64,000 nucleotides of DNA from Tethya wilhelma (lineage: Eukaryota > Porifera > Demospongiae > Tethyida > Tethyidae), in contig CAXIPT010000003.1 in the NCBI GenBank assembly GCA_964030475.1, positions 313,719 to 377,718 on the forward strand, read 5' to 3'. Below are positions 24,916 through 36,868 of the stretch, one piece after another. Within the stretch, counting starts at the first letter, position 1. Each line of letters begins with the position of its first letter. A program made the position numbers and the translations under genes. The notes beneath the pieces were generated by a model. It worked only from the letters and a program-made list of their open reading frames with translations, had not been told where the DNA came from and ran no database searches.

Positions 24916-27900
24916 ATGGATAACAGTGACACCGCTGAGTATCGTGCCTTTCAAAGTTGTTTTGATAGACTAGTGACTGGAGTAGCACATGATGTAGAGA
25001 GTGTAGCTAGAAAAGCTTTTGAAAAAAATGTAATTACTCCAGAAGACTTACGCAATGCAATCAATCAACATAATGATAAATCATTAAGAACTACCAACCT
25101 ATTGCTGAAAATTTTAAACAAAATTCAGCAGAATCCAGCAAACTTTGATGAATTTGTGAGCATTCTCAAGAACACAACAACTCTGGAAGAATTGGCTCAA
25201 CAACTGACATCTGAGCATGTCAAACAACTACAAGAAAGAGCATCTCTTAGTCTACCAACAAAAGAGAGTAAACCTCAAGGTGAGTTGACTACCTGCAAAA
25301 GCTATATAATTTATATAGGTGTGTTTATTTTATGATTCAACCTCCATGCATGCATGATTTCCCCCCCATTTTATGATGATTAACTGAACGCATAATGTAG
25401 GAGAATCTGACAGCTCATTACTGGAAGTCAGCATATCTGACTGTAAGTCAGCACAAGAAGCAAGTCGTAATCAAATGTTTGAGTGTCATTGTGGAAGCAA
25501 TTGTAGCTTTGAAGACATAGTATTTGGGTGGCAAATGTTGCGGGTCACAAGAGAACTCTTTTCCACATCTAAATGTTGCACACCTTAGCAATGGTGATAC
25601 AGAGAAGCTTTATTGTACGCTAATAACCGAAACAAATAAGATTAGTAAAACGTTTCAAGACCTTGTGTGTGACACATTTAAGACACTGGATCACCAACAA
25701 ACATCAGTAGAACAGCTCGTGGCAATTGCATTTACTTATGGTCAGCCAAGCAATCTTACCGTTTGTTTTCCACTGTTGAACTCAGTTGAACTCAGTTGAA
25801 CTCCAATTTAAAGCGTGGGCAGGCTAAGATATCAATCACCATGCCCATGCACACTAATCACCCTTCTACCCCACGTGATTTTAGATACCAGGCTCCCTCT
25901 TTCCTTTTCTCTCTCGCTTAATTTCTGGTGGGAGGGAGCCTGGGAACTGTGACGAGGCTAGCTAACAATCAGTTCAAACTGTACCAAGATGACGTACTGC
26001 TGCAATATAAAAAGAGTATATAATTTATTATGTCTATAAGGTATCAAAAGTCAATGGTGCATTTAATTACAAGCCAGAAGACTTGCATTGGCATGAGTGC
26101 CTGTATGTGAGATGCGCTTAATAACGCACCAGTACGGTATATCCATGATCCATACTGTTAACTATTTTAATAGCTAGTCAGCAGTAGTCTTAATTGTTAA
26201 CCTAAGCTTAATCTAGCTCTCCACATTTGAATGTTAATTAGAGTACCATGCAAAATTTAAAATTAATAATGACCAATGCATGGATGATAATTTTTTCCCT
26301 TGATTTACATACATGCATCTTCTTAATTTATAGAAAGACACTTTGAAGCCTACCAAAAAGCCCTACAAGATGGTGTCAGCATTGCTGTTAAGTATCTCAA
26401 GTTGTTAATGTTAGGCCCACCTCGTACTGGCAAAACTTCACTGAAGAAACGTCTGATCGGAGAAATCATCAACCTCATTGGTAAAGGTGTTCAACACAGT
26501 ACCGGTACAGTCGATGCTCACAATGTTGTCGTGAAGCTTAATGAAGAGAAATTGATTCATTCAGCAGCTGTGATCTCTGAGAGGACATGGGCAGCTGTTG
26601 GGAAAAGTGATGGTTGTGATCTTGATGAAGAAATCCATCTCCTGTATCAGTTTATCACTAAAAGTGTTAGTTCTGAAAGTGAAACCCATCAAATACAAGA
26701 TAGCTCCCATCCATATGATGTTGACAGGAATGAGCTTAAGTCTGTGGATACTTCTTCAGACACAAATGGTATGACAATGCCAAAAGTAGAAAGTGTGAAA
26801 AAGAAAAAAACAAACATGTGTAGTATCATTGATATAAATGAAATCGAGAGAACCCTTGAAGCATTTAATAAAGCACTTCAATCATCTGCTGGTCAAGAAC
26901 AGCTCAAAGTCCTTCTGGAGAAGACCATCCTCCTCAACATGGTGGACACTGGTGGACAACCAGCCTTCATCGAGATGTTACCCATGTTGACAATCGGCCC
27001 AGCTCTCTACCTCATCTTTCTTCGTCTGGATCAAGACTTGAAACTATGGTACAACATCCAGTATGTCAGTGAAGACAATGAAGAAGTGTCCCTCGGTGAG
27101 TCCTCCTACACCCCTCAAGAAGTAATCTTTCAGGTTCTGTCAAGCATTGCATGCTTCGGATCTGACACCAACTCTGCTACAAGTTCATCAGTTAGAAAAC
27201 AGTTCACTTCTCAGCAATCTCAAGCCGCAATGCTAGTGGGTACGTACAAGGACAAACTTAAAGGTAGTCCGGAAGAAAAGCAATCAAAAGTTAGACAAGT
27301 GGATCAAGAATTACAAGAAGAGTTGAAAGTGATTTTAGATACTGATCTTTTCAAAGAAGACCAAAATCTCTTAAGATATGCCTCTGATGACCAACTCATG
27401 TTCGATGTGGACAACATGACTGGTGATGAGGGAGAAGTAACCAGAATCCAAAAACGACTTGAACAAGTTATTCTGCATGACTTCACGCAGGTTCCTATTC
27501 CAGCTTCTTGGCTCATGTTTGGTCTCTTCCTTCGAAGAATGGGAAAACGTACCATCAGCTTGGCTCAATGTGAAGAAATTGGTCGTCGACTTCATGTCAA
27601 TGATGTCCAAGAAGCATTATGGTTCTTTCACCATTGCATTGGAGTGCTGATGTACTACACTGATGTAGAGGAGCTGAAAGACACAGTGATATGCGATCCT
27701 CAGATAGTGTTTGACAGCATTACAGAGTTAATCTTGAACACTTTCAAACTTGGACCTGTTGGGAAAGCTGTGTGTGATAAGTTCAAGCAAACTGGCCAAT
27801 TTCGTTTCAATGACATCCAGAAACTCTCAAAGAACTCAAAAAGTGGCATTCTCCCTTTACCACAACTTGTCAAACTTCTAGAACACCTCTATATAATAGC

Positions 27901-30041
27901 CCGTATCTCATGCCCAGAAGAGAGTTGTGCTGATGGTGCATCTTTTGGAAAGAGTTTATCAACTTGTGATGTGTATTTCATGCCTGCCGTCCTTCCATCA
28001 GCTCAGGAAAGTGAACTTAAACTGTCTCCTGTTCCTGCACATGGTGATCCTGCTCCCCTTCTGATCCGTTTCAAGAGTGGTATCGTACCAATCGGTGTGT
28101 TCTGTGCCTCCATAGCTAGTATAGTCGCTAGAAAGGAACTAGGTTGGACTCTCATGGAACCACAGCGATCACGATGCTACACTTTATACAAGAACAAAAT
28201 TACATTTAGAGTGCATTTAAAAGGTGCTAGTTACGACGTCTTATTGATATCTAAACCAAAACGGTACGAAGTTCACATCACTCACAAACCTTCATCTGCT
28301 TTGCAACCAGCTCACGAGATATGCAAGCATATCCTGGAAACAGTGTGTCACACTCTTGATCATGTCATCTCCAAAATGAAACACAAGCAGTTCCTGTCCT
28401 CCTCAGATTGTCGGACTCTCTCTCCTTACGAAGTAGGATTCCAGTGCCCCCTCCACCCTGATGAGGAGCATATGGCTGTCTGTAGGCCTTACCATGGAAC
28501 TGGAGATCTTGAGACAAATTCATCGCTATCTGTCGCTTTCTTGTTGCTAGGATACTTTAAGAACAAGTCTAGCCTATTTTGTCTAGACAAAGATGTCATA
28601 GTCGGACTTCCACACAATTCTGTGTCCATTTGTTGGTGGATGGAACCCACCACTGGTACGTTGAATTATACCTTTTGCTTGTATCACACTGCCAAGTATA
28701 ATTATTATAATCTTGAATTCCACAGATGGACTATATGAAGCTCAATCATTAGAGAGTAGCCATTCATCCATTCCGGAAACAGCTAAACTTCAGGTACAAA
28801 ATATTTGCCCTGCCTGACTATATTGTGCTATAATGTGATGAAAATTCAGCACGTATAACATAATAGTAGCCTGTGATGATACCATTAATTGCTATAATCA
28901 TAACAATGTCACATACATGCATTCACGTGTGCAATACATACACTCACAGAAACCATCAGAGAAACTTGTCACACAATTTAAACCAGCTGCAGTGTCAAAT
29001 GTTGATTCATCAGCTAATATGGTTTGGAATCTAGACAAAATACATGACAAGCTAAAGGGAGAAGGCATTGTCATTGCTATAATAGACAATGATGTCAATA
29101 TTTGGCATAATGCATTCAAGGCAGCTCGTTCTGAAAAACGATTAAGTGGAATTAGATATTTACCAGAAGAAGAAAAAACTTCCAAGGATTGGGGCTATCC
29201 TCGTGGTGGTGGTGATAAAGCTAGCCATGGAACAATGGCTGCTTTCGTTGCCTCAGGAGAAGCTTTTGGTACAATCAAGAGTAGTGGGGTTGCCCCTAAA
29301 TCAACTCTTTGGATTTGTTCAGTTGGAAACACCTACAGCGAACTAGCCATCATCAATGCCCTCAAAGACCTCATCAAGATGAAGGAGGCAAAGAACAAAT
29401 TCGCACCTGATATCATCTCGATGTCGTTCGGATATGAGTATTATTATACCCCTGATGATGAAAACCAACGAGAAATGAGACACCTGATAAAACGTCTTTG
29501 TGAGTTAAAAGTAGTTCTAGTAGCGGCCGCTGGCAACTATGGAAAGCTCAAGGGAGGCATTCAATTTCCAGCTAGTGAACTGGAAGTGATTTGTGTTGGA
29601 GCTCACAACCAGAGAGGCTATGGGATGGACATCAATGCTCCAGAAGATCTCGATTGCTTTGCACCTGGTGAAGCTGTAGTGCACCCAGATGTAACTGGAA
29701 GTGAATCATCACGCTGCAGTACTGGCACCTCTTGTGCTGCTCCAGCCATTGCTGGGCTGATTGCCCTCGTACTCGAGTTCTCTAATAAATATGTGAAAAG
29801 TGAAGCAGAAAGAAAGAAATATAGAGAGCCAAGTTTCTTAAAATGGTTTCTTAAAGAGCACAGGAGGGGTGGTGACGACACACTACTTAATCTAGTCCCC
29901 TTCTTGGAAGCAGAAATCAGTAAATATGAAAATGAAAAATTAAGAGAGGAAAATGAACAGCTGATCTGTGTAATGACTATGTTTGTCATTGTGTATATGT
30001 ACTTCCAGTTTTGTGGTAAAGATTCATATCCTGTGTCATGA
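24916..30041 (+). CDS. CARD-like / Roc-COR-like GTPase / subtilisin-like S8 fusion (gene 4)
   Basis: Proposed join(24916..25279, 26334..28655, 28726..28793, 28950..30041), 1281 aa. All junctions are GT..AG and in phase (1, 1, 0). Exon 1 is apparently identical to the CARD exon of gene 3. The Roc-like G domain has a P-loop GPPRTGKTS (~149), a G3 motif DTGGQ and VGTYKD in the G4 place. A COR-like helical region follows, with a CPLHPDEEH motif near its end. The C-terminus is a peptidase S8 domain with all catalytic positions: Asp964 (AIIDND), His1011 (SHGTMAA), Asn1114 (AAAGNYG) and Ser1179 (GTSCAAP). The last ~40 residues are charged and then hydrophobic. Inference: a receptor-like GTPase controlling a protease effector. 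The main uncertainty is whether the copied CARD exon is really used. Confidence 0.75.
25401..25760 (+). pseudogene. Relic of gene 3 exon 2 inside gene 4 intron 1
   Basis: Homologous to 19317-19660 of gene 3, including the acceptor TGTAG|GAG. A 4-base insertion (ATAG after GAAGAC, near 25519) shifts the frame to a stop soon after, and homology ends near 25760 at unrelated sequence. If it were spliced in, it would truncate gene 4 after the CARD domain. It is best read as the leftover end of the duplicated block. Confidence 0.7.
25887..25960. mobile_element. MITE-like foldback, TAGCCTcGTT family
   Basis: ACCAGGCTCCCTC on the left is mirrored by GGGAGCCTGGGAACTGTGACGAGGCTA on the right. It lies in the first intron of gene 4, close to the end of the duplicated block. 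Confidence 0.5.
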
Positions 30042-30892
30042 CCTAAAAATCTATGTATATGTGTATATGTGTGTTGTTCAGTCAGTCTTCCAAGTCTCAA
30101 CAATTTTTCTAAGTAAAACTCAGTTAAACTGCGCCTAGTTGGGTCCTTGCTATATTTATAGCTATAGTAAAGGAAAGGTTCTTGAGAACCAGAGGACTGT
30201 TTTGTGAATACTGGAAAGAAACATCTTTGAATGCTATCTGAGAAACTTCATATAAGTGATTCCGATTCACTGACTAATATAAATCCCTACAATAATTATA
30301 TGGCTCACTGAATTCCTACTAATCAGTTGGCTAAGCATGCAGTGGAGCAAAGTATAGCAGGCAGGATTAGACAAGTTGTTGGCCAAGACTTGGGACATAA
30401 AATGAAGTAGCTATGTGCCGAAATTGAGACATACCTAGTCTAGTCCTAAAAAAGGTGGGGTCTAGGACTATAGACTAAGACGTAACTTATTCCAATACAT
30501 TTTTATTACTGCACTGCTTATTCCTACACTACTGGCTTCATGCACCTTACCCATACTTAATTAGATTGTATACCCATTAGTACAAGTATTGCTCATTTTA
30601 TGGCCAGATATTTTAGCTAAATTTGCAACTGTTACATGTAGTACATGAATTGACCTTTGCTGACTTGCTGATTCTTTTCTCGTTATATTATTCATCCACC
30701 ATCATGTGATAAGTAATTATGTGAACTATTGTATATTCACTGCTCTATGAATAGGTCAATCAGTTTAATTGTTTGTCAACAAAATAATATATTATTACAT
30801 GCAAGTACTAGACAGTCGTGAAGCGTTATTATCACATTAAAGGTGCATAGTAACTGTTATTGTCTGTCTAAGAGTGCTATAATAATAGTCAT
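30042..30892. other. Intergenic, genes 4-5
   Basis: AT-rich spacer. It contains a decayed relative of the 18213-18625 foldback element (about 30380-30535) and the 5-prime flank of gene 5. No other feature is recognised. Confidence 0.4.
30380..30535. mobile_element. Decayed relative of the gene-3 intron foldback element
   Basis: ATAAAATGAAGTAG..ATGTGCCGAAA.TGAGAC and TTATTCCAATAC..TTACTGCACTGC match the right arm of the 18213-18625 element with gaps. A short internal palindrome (CTAGTCCTA...TAGGACTAT) interrupts it. Confidence 0.5.
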
Positions 30893-33800
30893 ATGGATAA
30901 CAGTGACACTGCTGAGTATCGTGCCTTTCAAAGTTGCTTTGAAAAGCTAGTAAATGGAGTTAAAAATGATGTAGAAAGTGTTGCTACAAAGGCATTTACG
31001 AAAAATTTGATTTCTTCTGACAACTTAAGCAATGCAATGGATCGACACCATGCAGATGAAAAACACAGAGCTATCAAACTACTGCAACAAGTGCTGGACA
31101 AAATCCATCAGAATCCATCCTACTTCTACACATTTATAGCTATCCTCAAGGAGATACTGTCTCTGGAGGAATTGGCTGGAGAACTGATGAGAAAATCACT
31201 GACAGTCAGACATGACAATGGAAGAACCTGACTCATTACATCACCTTTGGAGACCAAGAGCCAGTGCTGTGACTCATGACACTATCACACTGGAGTGGGA
31301 CACACCAAAACTGGATCGTGAGAATGTTAATGTTATGTCATATCTTGTTAAATATTGCTGCACTAGTGATGGGCCTTGGATAAACATAATGATGTGTAAC
31401 AATGACACCCAATTGACCATTCCTGGACTAACTCCTCAAACCAAGTACATCTTCAAGGTACGACCTGAACTGGATGATGGTGGTGTTGGAGCTGAGAGTG
31501 AAGAAAGTTTTCCTATTAAAACCAAGCCACTCCCCTGTCAGCCTGGGAGGCCAACAGCCAGTGCTGTGACTTATGACAGCATCACTGTGGAATGGAGTAA
31601 ACCTGAACATCGGAATGAAACTGTTCGTTCATATCGTGTAAGATATTGTGTTAACAATCAATCAAAATCATGGACACCAGTCATGACTGACAACAATGAA
31701 ACAAACTTTACTGCAACAAATCTTAATCCTCAAACTGAGTACATCTTCAAGGTACGACCCGAGCTAAAGGATAATATTGATCCAGTTGGTACTGAGAGTG
31801 AAGTCAGTGATCCTATTGCAACTAAAGCAACTTCTCCTCCTGGTAAACCAGTCAAATGTAGTACTACACACAAAAGTATTACTTTGAATTGGACAAGACC
31901 AGAAATTGGAGGTGAAAGGATAAAGTACTATGAAATTCTGTGTGGAAGACCTCATCAATCTGTATTACGACTGATGCCTAGTACTATTAGTTCTCAACCT
32001 CAACAGGAGATCATTGTTGCAACTTTGCAAAATCTTTTAAATGGCAAAACGTACATGTTCAAAGTGAGAGCAGTATGTTCAACTGCAGAAGGTAAATATA
32101 ACAAAGGTATGGAGAGTGATGTCAGTGATCCTATAGAGACCAAAACAACATCTCCACCTGGTAAACCAGTAGCCATTGCTTCCACTCACAACAGTATCAC
32201 ACTGGAATGGATGAAACCAGAGCTTGGTTCCACTGACATTGAACGATATACCATCTACTGCTCAAAAGATGGAAGTCGATGGAATACATTAACTCAACAA
32301 GAAACAAGTAAACATGGTTGTTGCACTGTACAAAACCTTCAACTAAACACTTACTACTCATTCAAAGTTCTCCCAGTATGTCGCAAAGGTACAGGGTCAT
32401 ACAGTGAACCCAGTGAACGCATTAAGACTAAAGTGAATTCTCCACCTAGTAAACCAGTAGCCATCAAGATAACTCACAAAAGTGTTCATCTAAAATGGAC
32501 TAAACCAAAATTATTCATTACTGGTTTACTTTGTTCTTATTCAGTTATTTATGTAAACCAAAGCTCGCAAACCGAGGTCTCAGTGGAACATCCTGGATCT
32601 GGAGACAATACAGAATTTGTAGTCGATGGTCTTCAACCAAATACTAGCTACATTTTTCAAATCCATCCCGTATGTAGTAGCAGCAACTGTTACGTTAGTG
32701 ACAGTGAAAGCAGTGATCCAATCACTACATATCCAGAATGCAAACCAGACAAATTGATAGCTGTATAAACATATTATGAGAGTGTAGCATTATCGTGGAA
32801 TATGCCAAAGAATGGTGGTGACCAAATCAAGCACTACACAGTGTATTTCAAACGTCTTGATGATTCTCAATGGTACCAACAGCAAACACAGAGTGATGAG
32901 ACTAGTTTAGTTATCTCAGAGTTAAAGGACATGACTCAGTATACATTCAAAGTACGAGCAGAACTAAAATATGATACAAATATTGGTGTTGAGTTTAGTG
33001 ATGCCATCCAAGTCACAACCAAACCACCTCTGGCTGTTTACTTATTCAGAGANAAATGGCAAAAAGTACACATTCAAAGTGAGAGCAGTATGTTCAACTG
33101 CAGAAGGTAAAGATATACTAGGTATGGAGAGTCATGTCAGTGATCCTATAGAGACCAAAACAACATCTCCACCTGGTAAACCTGTAGCCATTGCTTCCAC
33201 TCACAACAGTATCACACTGGAATGGATGAAACCAGAGCTTGGTTCCACTGACATTGAACGATATACCATCTACTGCTCAAAAGATGGAAGTCGATGGAAT
33301 ATATTAACTCAACAAGAAACAAGTAAACATGGTTGTTGCACTGTACAAAACCTTCAACTAAACACTTACTACTCATTCAAAGTTCTCCCAGTATGTCGCA
33401 AAGGTACAGGGTCATACAGTGAACCCAGTGAACGCATTAAGACTAAAGTGAATTCTCCACCTGGTAAACCAGTAGCCATCAAGATAACTCACAAAAGTGT
33501 TCATCTAAAATGGACTAAACCAAAATTATTCATTACTGGTTTACTTTGTTCTTATTCAGTTATTTATGTAAACCAAAGCTCGCAAACCGAGGTCTCAGTG
33601 GAACATCCTAGATCTGGAGACAATACAGAATTTGTAGTCGATGGTCTTCAACCAAATACTAGCTACATTTTTCAAATCCATCCCGTATGTAGTAGCAGCA
33701 ACTGTTACGTTAGTGACAGTGAAAGCAGTGATCCAATCACTACATATCCAGAATGCAAACCAGACAAATTGATAGCTGTAGAAACATATTGTGAGAGTGT

Positions 33801-35634
33801 AGCACTATCGTGGAATAAGCCAAAGAATGGTGGTGACCAAATCAAGCACTACACAGTGTATTTCAAACGTATTGATGATTCTCAATGGTACCAACAGCAA
33901 ACACAGAGTGATGAGACTAGTTTAGTTATTTCAGAGTTAAAGGACATGACTCAGCATACGTTCAAAGTACAAGCAGAACTAAAATATGATACAAATATTG
34001 GTGTTGAGTTTAGTGATGCCATCCAAGTCACAACCAAACCACCTCTGGCTGTTTACTTATTCAGAGAAGCTCAATCAAAGAGATTACTGTTAAGAGAAGG
34101 TCCTCCAGCAGTTTATGAACTCCCAGGAGTGACTTACACAATGAGAGATGAAGAAAAGAAGATTGCCAAGTGTCATTTTGGAGATCCTAAACTAGGTAGA
34201 GGAAAACAAGAGAGAGTATTGATGCTTGTAGGAGCAACTGGAGCAGGAAAGAGTACACTGATTGAATGTATGGTCAACTACATACTGGGAGTGAAATGGG
34301 AGGATGACTTCAGATTTAAGTTGATCAAAGAAAAAGTTAGATCTCATGTAGAAAGTCAAACAAGATTTATCACCACATACACATTTTTCCCAGTTGAAGG
34401 ATCTGCATTAGATTACACTCTAACCATCATTGACACACTAGGCTATGGAGACACCAGAGGAATTAAACATGAAAACTCACTGAGTGAACAAATCAAACAT
34501 TTCTTCTCTGCACCACCTCCTCATGGCATTGACCACATTGATGGTGTTGGATTTGTTGCAAAGGCTAGTTCAGCCCGACTTACCCCAACACAGCAGTACA
34601 TCTTTGACTCAATACTGGGGGCGTTTGGAAGAGATATGGAAAGGAATATCTTCTTGATGATAACGTTTGCTGATGCTGAAAAGCCTAGAGTCTTGGAAGC
34701 TATTCAGGTTGAAGGGATACCCAATGTTGGTCACTTCAAATTCAACAACTCTGTATTGTATGCTGACAACAGTGATTCAACTGATACTGTCAGCTCAAGT
34801 TTTTGGAAAATAGGATCTGGTGCACTTGGCCAGTTTTTTACAAAATTTGAAAGTATGGAGTCTATAAGTCTTCAGCTAACAAGAGAGACTCTAGCACATC
34901 GTGAAGAACTAGAAACTCTTCTGGAAGTACTACACAGACAAATCACCACTAGTCTTGACCTTATTAGGGAACTTAAACAAGAAAGAGAAGCCATTGTAAC
35001 AGCTCATCAAAGAGTGGTTGACACTAAACCTTTCTATTATGAAGTGGAAGTTTTCAAAGGGTTTGAAGAGCCACTACCAGATAAAAACAAGCAAGTAACA
35101 ATCTGTTTGAGATGTAATTACACTTGCCACTATCCATGTACTATAAAAAATGATGAGAAGAAATACAAATGTGCAGCTATGGAAGGTAACTACTTCCAAC
35201 GAAACAAAGACTCATGCTGTAAAGAGTGTCCAGGGAAATGTCACTGGACATGTCATGTCAACAGACCATATCGATATGTTCAACGACCAGTAAAAGTGAA
35301 GAGAACACTTGAAGATCTCATCATGAAATACAGCAGCACATCTAGATACAGCACACCCTCACCTCCAGAGCAACACTCTGCTACAGAAGACATGCTTGAA
35401 CGTATTGCAAAACGACTCAATGAAGCATTTGACAAAGTCTTGGATCTCATTAAACAAGCACAAGAATCCATCGATAAACTAGACCAGATTGCACTATTAA
35501 AATCTGATTCAACTCGTGACAGAAATCCTCAAGTTGCCTACATAGAACTCTTGATAGAAGCAGAAAAGAGAGGTTGTAAGCCAGGATGTGAACAACGAAT
35601 AGAAGCACTGAAAGTACTCAAAGAAAGAGCTTAA
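30893..35634 (+). pseudogene. CARD-like / FN3 / GTPase paralog, disrupted (gene 5)
   Basis: The CARD-like start (ATG 30893, MDNSDTAEYRAF) runs to a stop at 31229-31231. The FN3 region continues in another frame (from ~31203) with no usable splice donor between, so a frameshift is inferred. That frame meets TAA at 32766, where the sister copy has GAA. At 33052 (n) a ~1-kb segment starts again, so 32037-33051 and 33053-34070 are near-identical. From 33053 the frame is open through two or three FN3 domains, a GTPase with GATGAGKST but DTLGYGD instead of DTPG, and the Cys/His cluster. It ends at TAA 35632, where paralogs have CAA and continue by ~12 codons. It may be a pseudogene, or an assembly-damaged or allele-mixed gene. 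Confidence 0.7.
32037..34070 (+). repeat. Tandem ~1-kb duplication joined at an n
   Basis: 32037-33051 and 33053-34070 encode the same FN3 series with a small number of differences, including a stop codon in the first copy only. The ambiguous base at 33052 lies exactly at the junction, so an assembly join of two alleles is as likely as a real duplication. Confidence 0.8.
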
Positions 35635-36235
35635 GTTGCAGTTGAAGTGAAAAAGACAATGTGTATACGTACTTGAACAGTGTAGTATGTTAATATTGTA
35701 CAAACATAACAACATTATTAGCTTTATTATTATTAGCTTAATGTGGTTTGTTTATATGTTCCAAGTTTGTATTCTTATTGACATTCGCTTTTTATTTTGG
35801 TCTGATTTTATTCATACTATATAAGCGTATGGATATAATATGAATGTGCTTAATTAAATAAAATAATTTCAAGCAGACACTGATATCGATCCTACCTATA
35901 GGATTCAGCTTGGTACTATAAAATTGGAATTTTATGGAAAAGAGTAGTAAAAAGTGGGTGTGGCAGGCACTAAATGTATTTTCCGTGGGAAAACATGGTT
36001 TCTCATCAGTGAAAAACCACATTTTCCTAGTTAGTTATTCATGTGAATTTAAAATTAATTTTTGTGAAAAGAAAAATCAAATGACTTTGTAGTTAAACAA
36101 CTTTCTAAAATTAATAATGGCCTACCTATGATTATTGAATTATTATTGGCTAAAATTCACCCCATTTTTTAACATCCTTTATGTGATTAAGCATAGCAGG
36201 GAAGGCCTGGCTTATGAGCTAGGCTACCTATAGAC
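35635..36235. other. Intergenic, gene 5 to duplication copy C
   Basis: AT-rich 3-prime flank of gene 5. I see no coding exon, RNA gene or element that can be named. Confidence 0.4.
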
Positions 36236-36243
36236 TCAATCAC

Positions 36244-36868
36244 AGCTAAAGAAGCATCATAGTCCTTGCTACAGAGCCCACTGTCTCCTAGGTCCTCAAA
36301 GAAGGCTGCCAGTTCATCCAGAGTCTCATCAGCTAGCCTGTGATAGGAGAGGTGGTCCAATTGTCTTACCTTCCCCTCTTCTCTCTCACTGCTGGAGGAG
36401 AGGAGGTGGACACAGGGGGTGGGGCCTGGTTGCCATGGTGATGGCAGGGACTGGAGGGGAGAGGGAAATATCGATGGTCAAATACGACAATAGCTGTAGA
36501 CCAAGTCTAGAGACTTGGTTGGTTTTGTTGCATGTAATGAAGTGTTTTATAACTGACAGTTTCTCAATGACACATGAATCATGCATGAGTTAATTGGCAG
36601 TGTATTCCAATACTGACTTACTGTCAGTGGTTGAATTGAATTAAATTGAATTAAAATGATTTTATCTCTAGAGAAAGGGTTGCACAAAAGGTAGTCCTAT
36701 GAAGGTGCTCCCCTGTCTTTGACTCAGTGGGAGTTGGTTTCTAAGAGATAGATGGCAGACATGTCTCCTCGTAGCACTCCGTCTGTCTCTACTGTGGTAG
36801 ACTCCCAAAGGAGACACCTTGGACCATCTTCTAGTGGCTAGTCTCACTGCAGAGAGTAGCGGCTTCAT
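36244..36868 (-). pseudogene. FXN: Frataxin 5-prime fragment, copy C
   Basis: Exon 1-like ATG at 36868 (MKPLLSAVRLATRRW...). Exon 2 at 36450..36244 (207 nt) with both splice sites kept and the same ADETLDELAAFFEDL signature. A ~80-bp stretch near 36635-36715 is inserted between the exons relative to copy B. No downstream frataxin exons are seen, so it is a truncated duplicate. Confidence 0.7.

Larger units (their letters stand above)
23097..25760 (+). repeat. Segmental duplication copy B
   Basis: Matches copy A from about 15285 and continues through the CARD exon, the first intron and the first ~360 nt of gene 3 exon 2 (to about 25760), where homology stops abruptly. It lacks both the 737-bp insertion and the ~1-kb intron insertion of copy A, so it preserves the empty sites. 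Confidence 0.8.

Noticed and set aside
28656..28738. C-terminal extension of the Roc-COR exon to a stop at 28738
   Set aside because: A GTACGT donor at 28656 and an in-phase exon at 28726-28793 explain the end better; the extension reads as intron.
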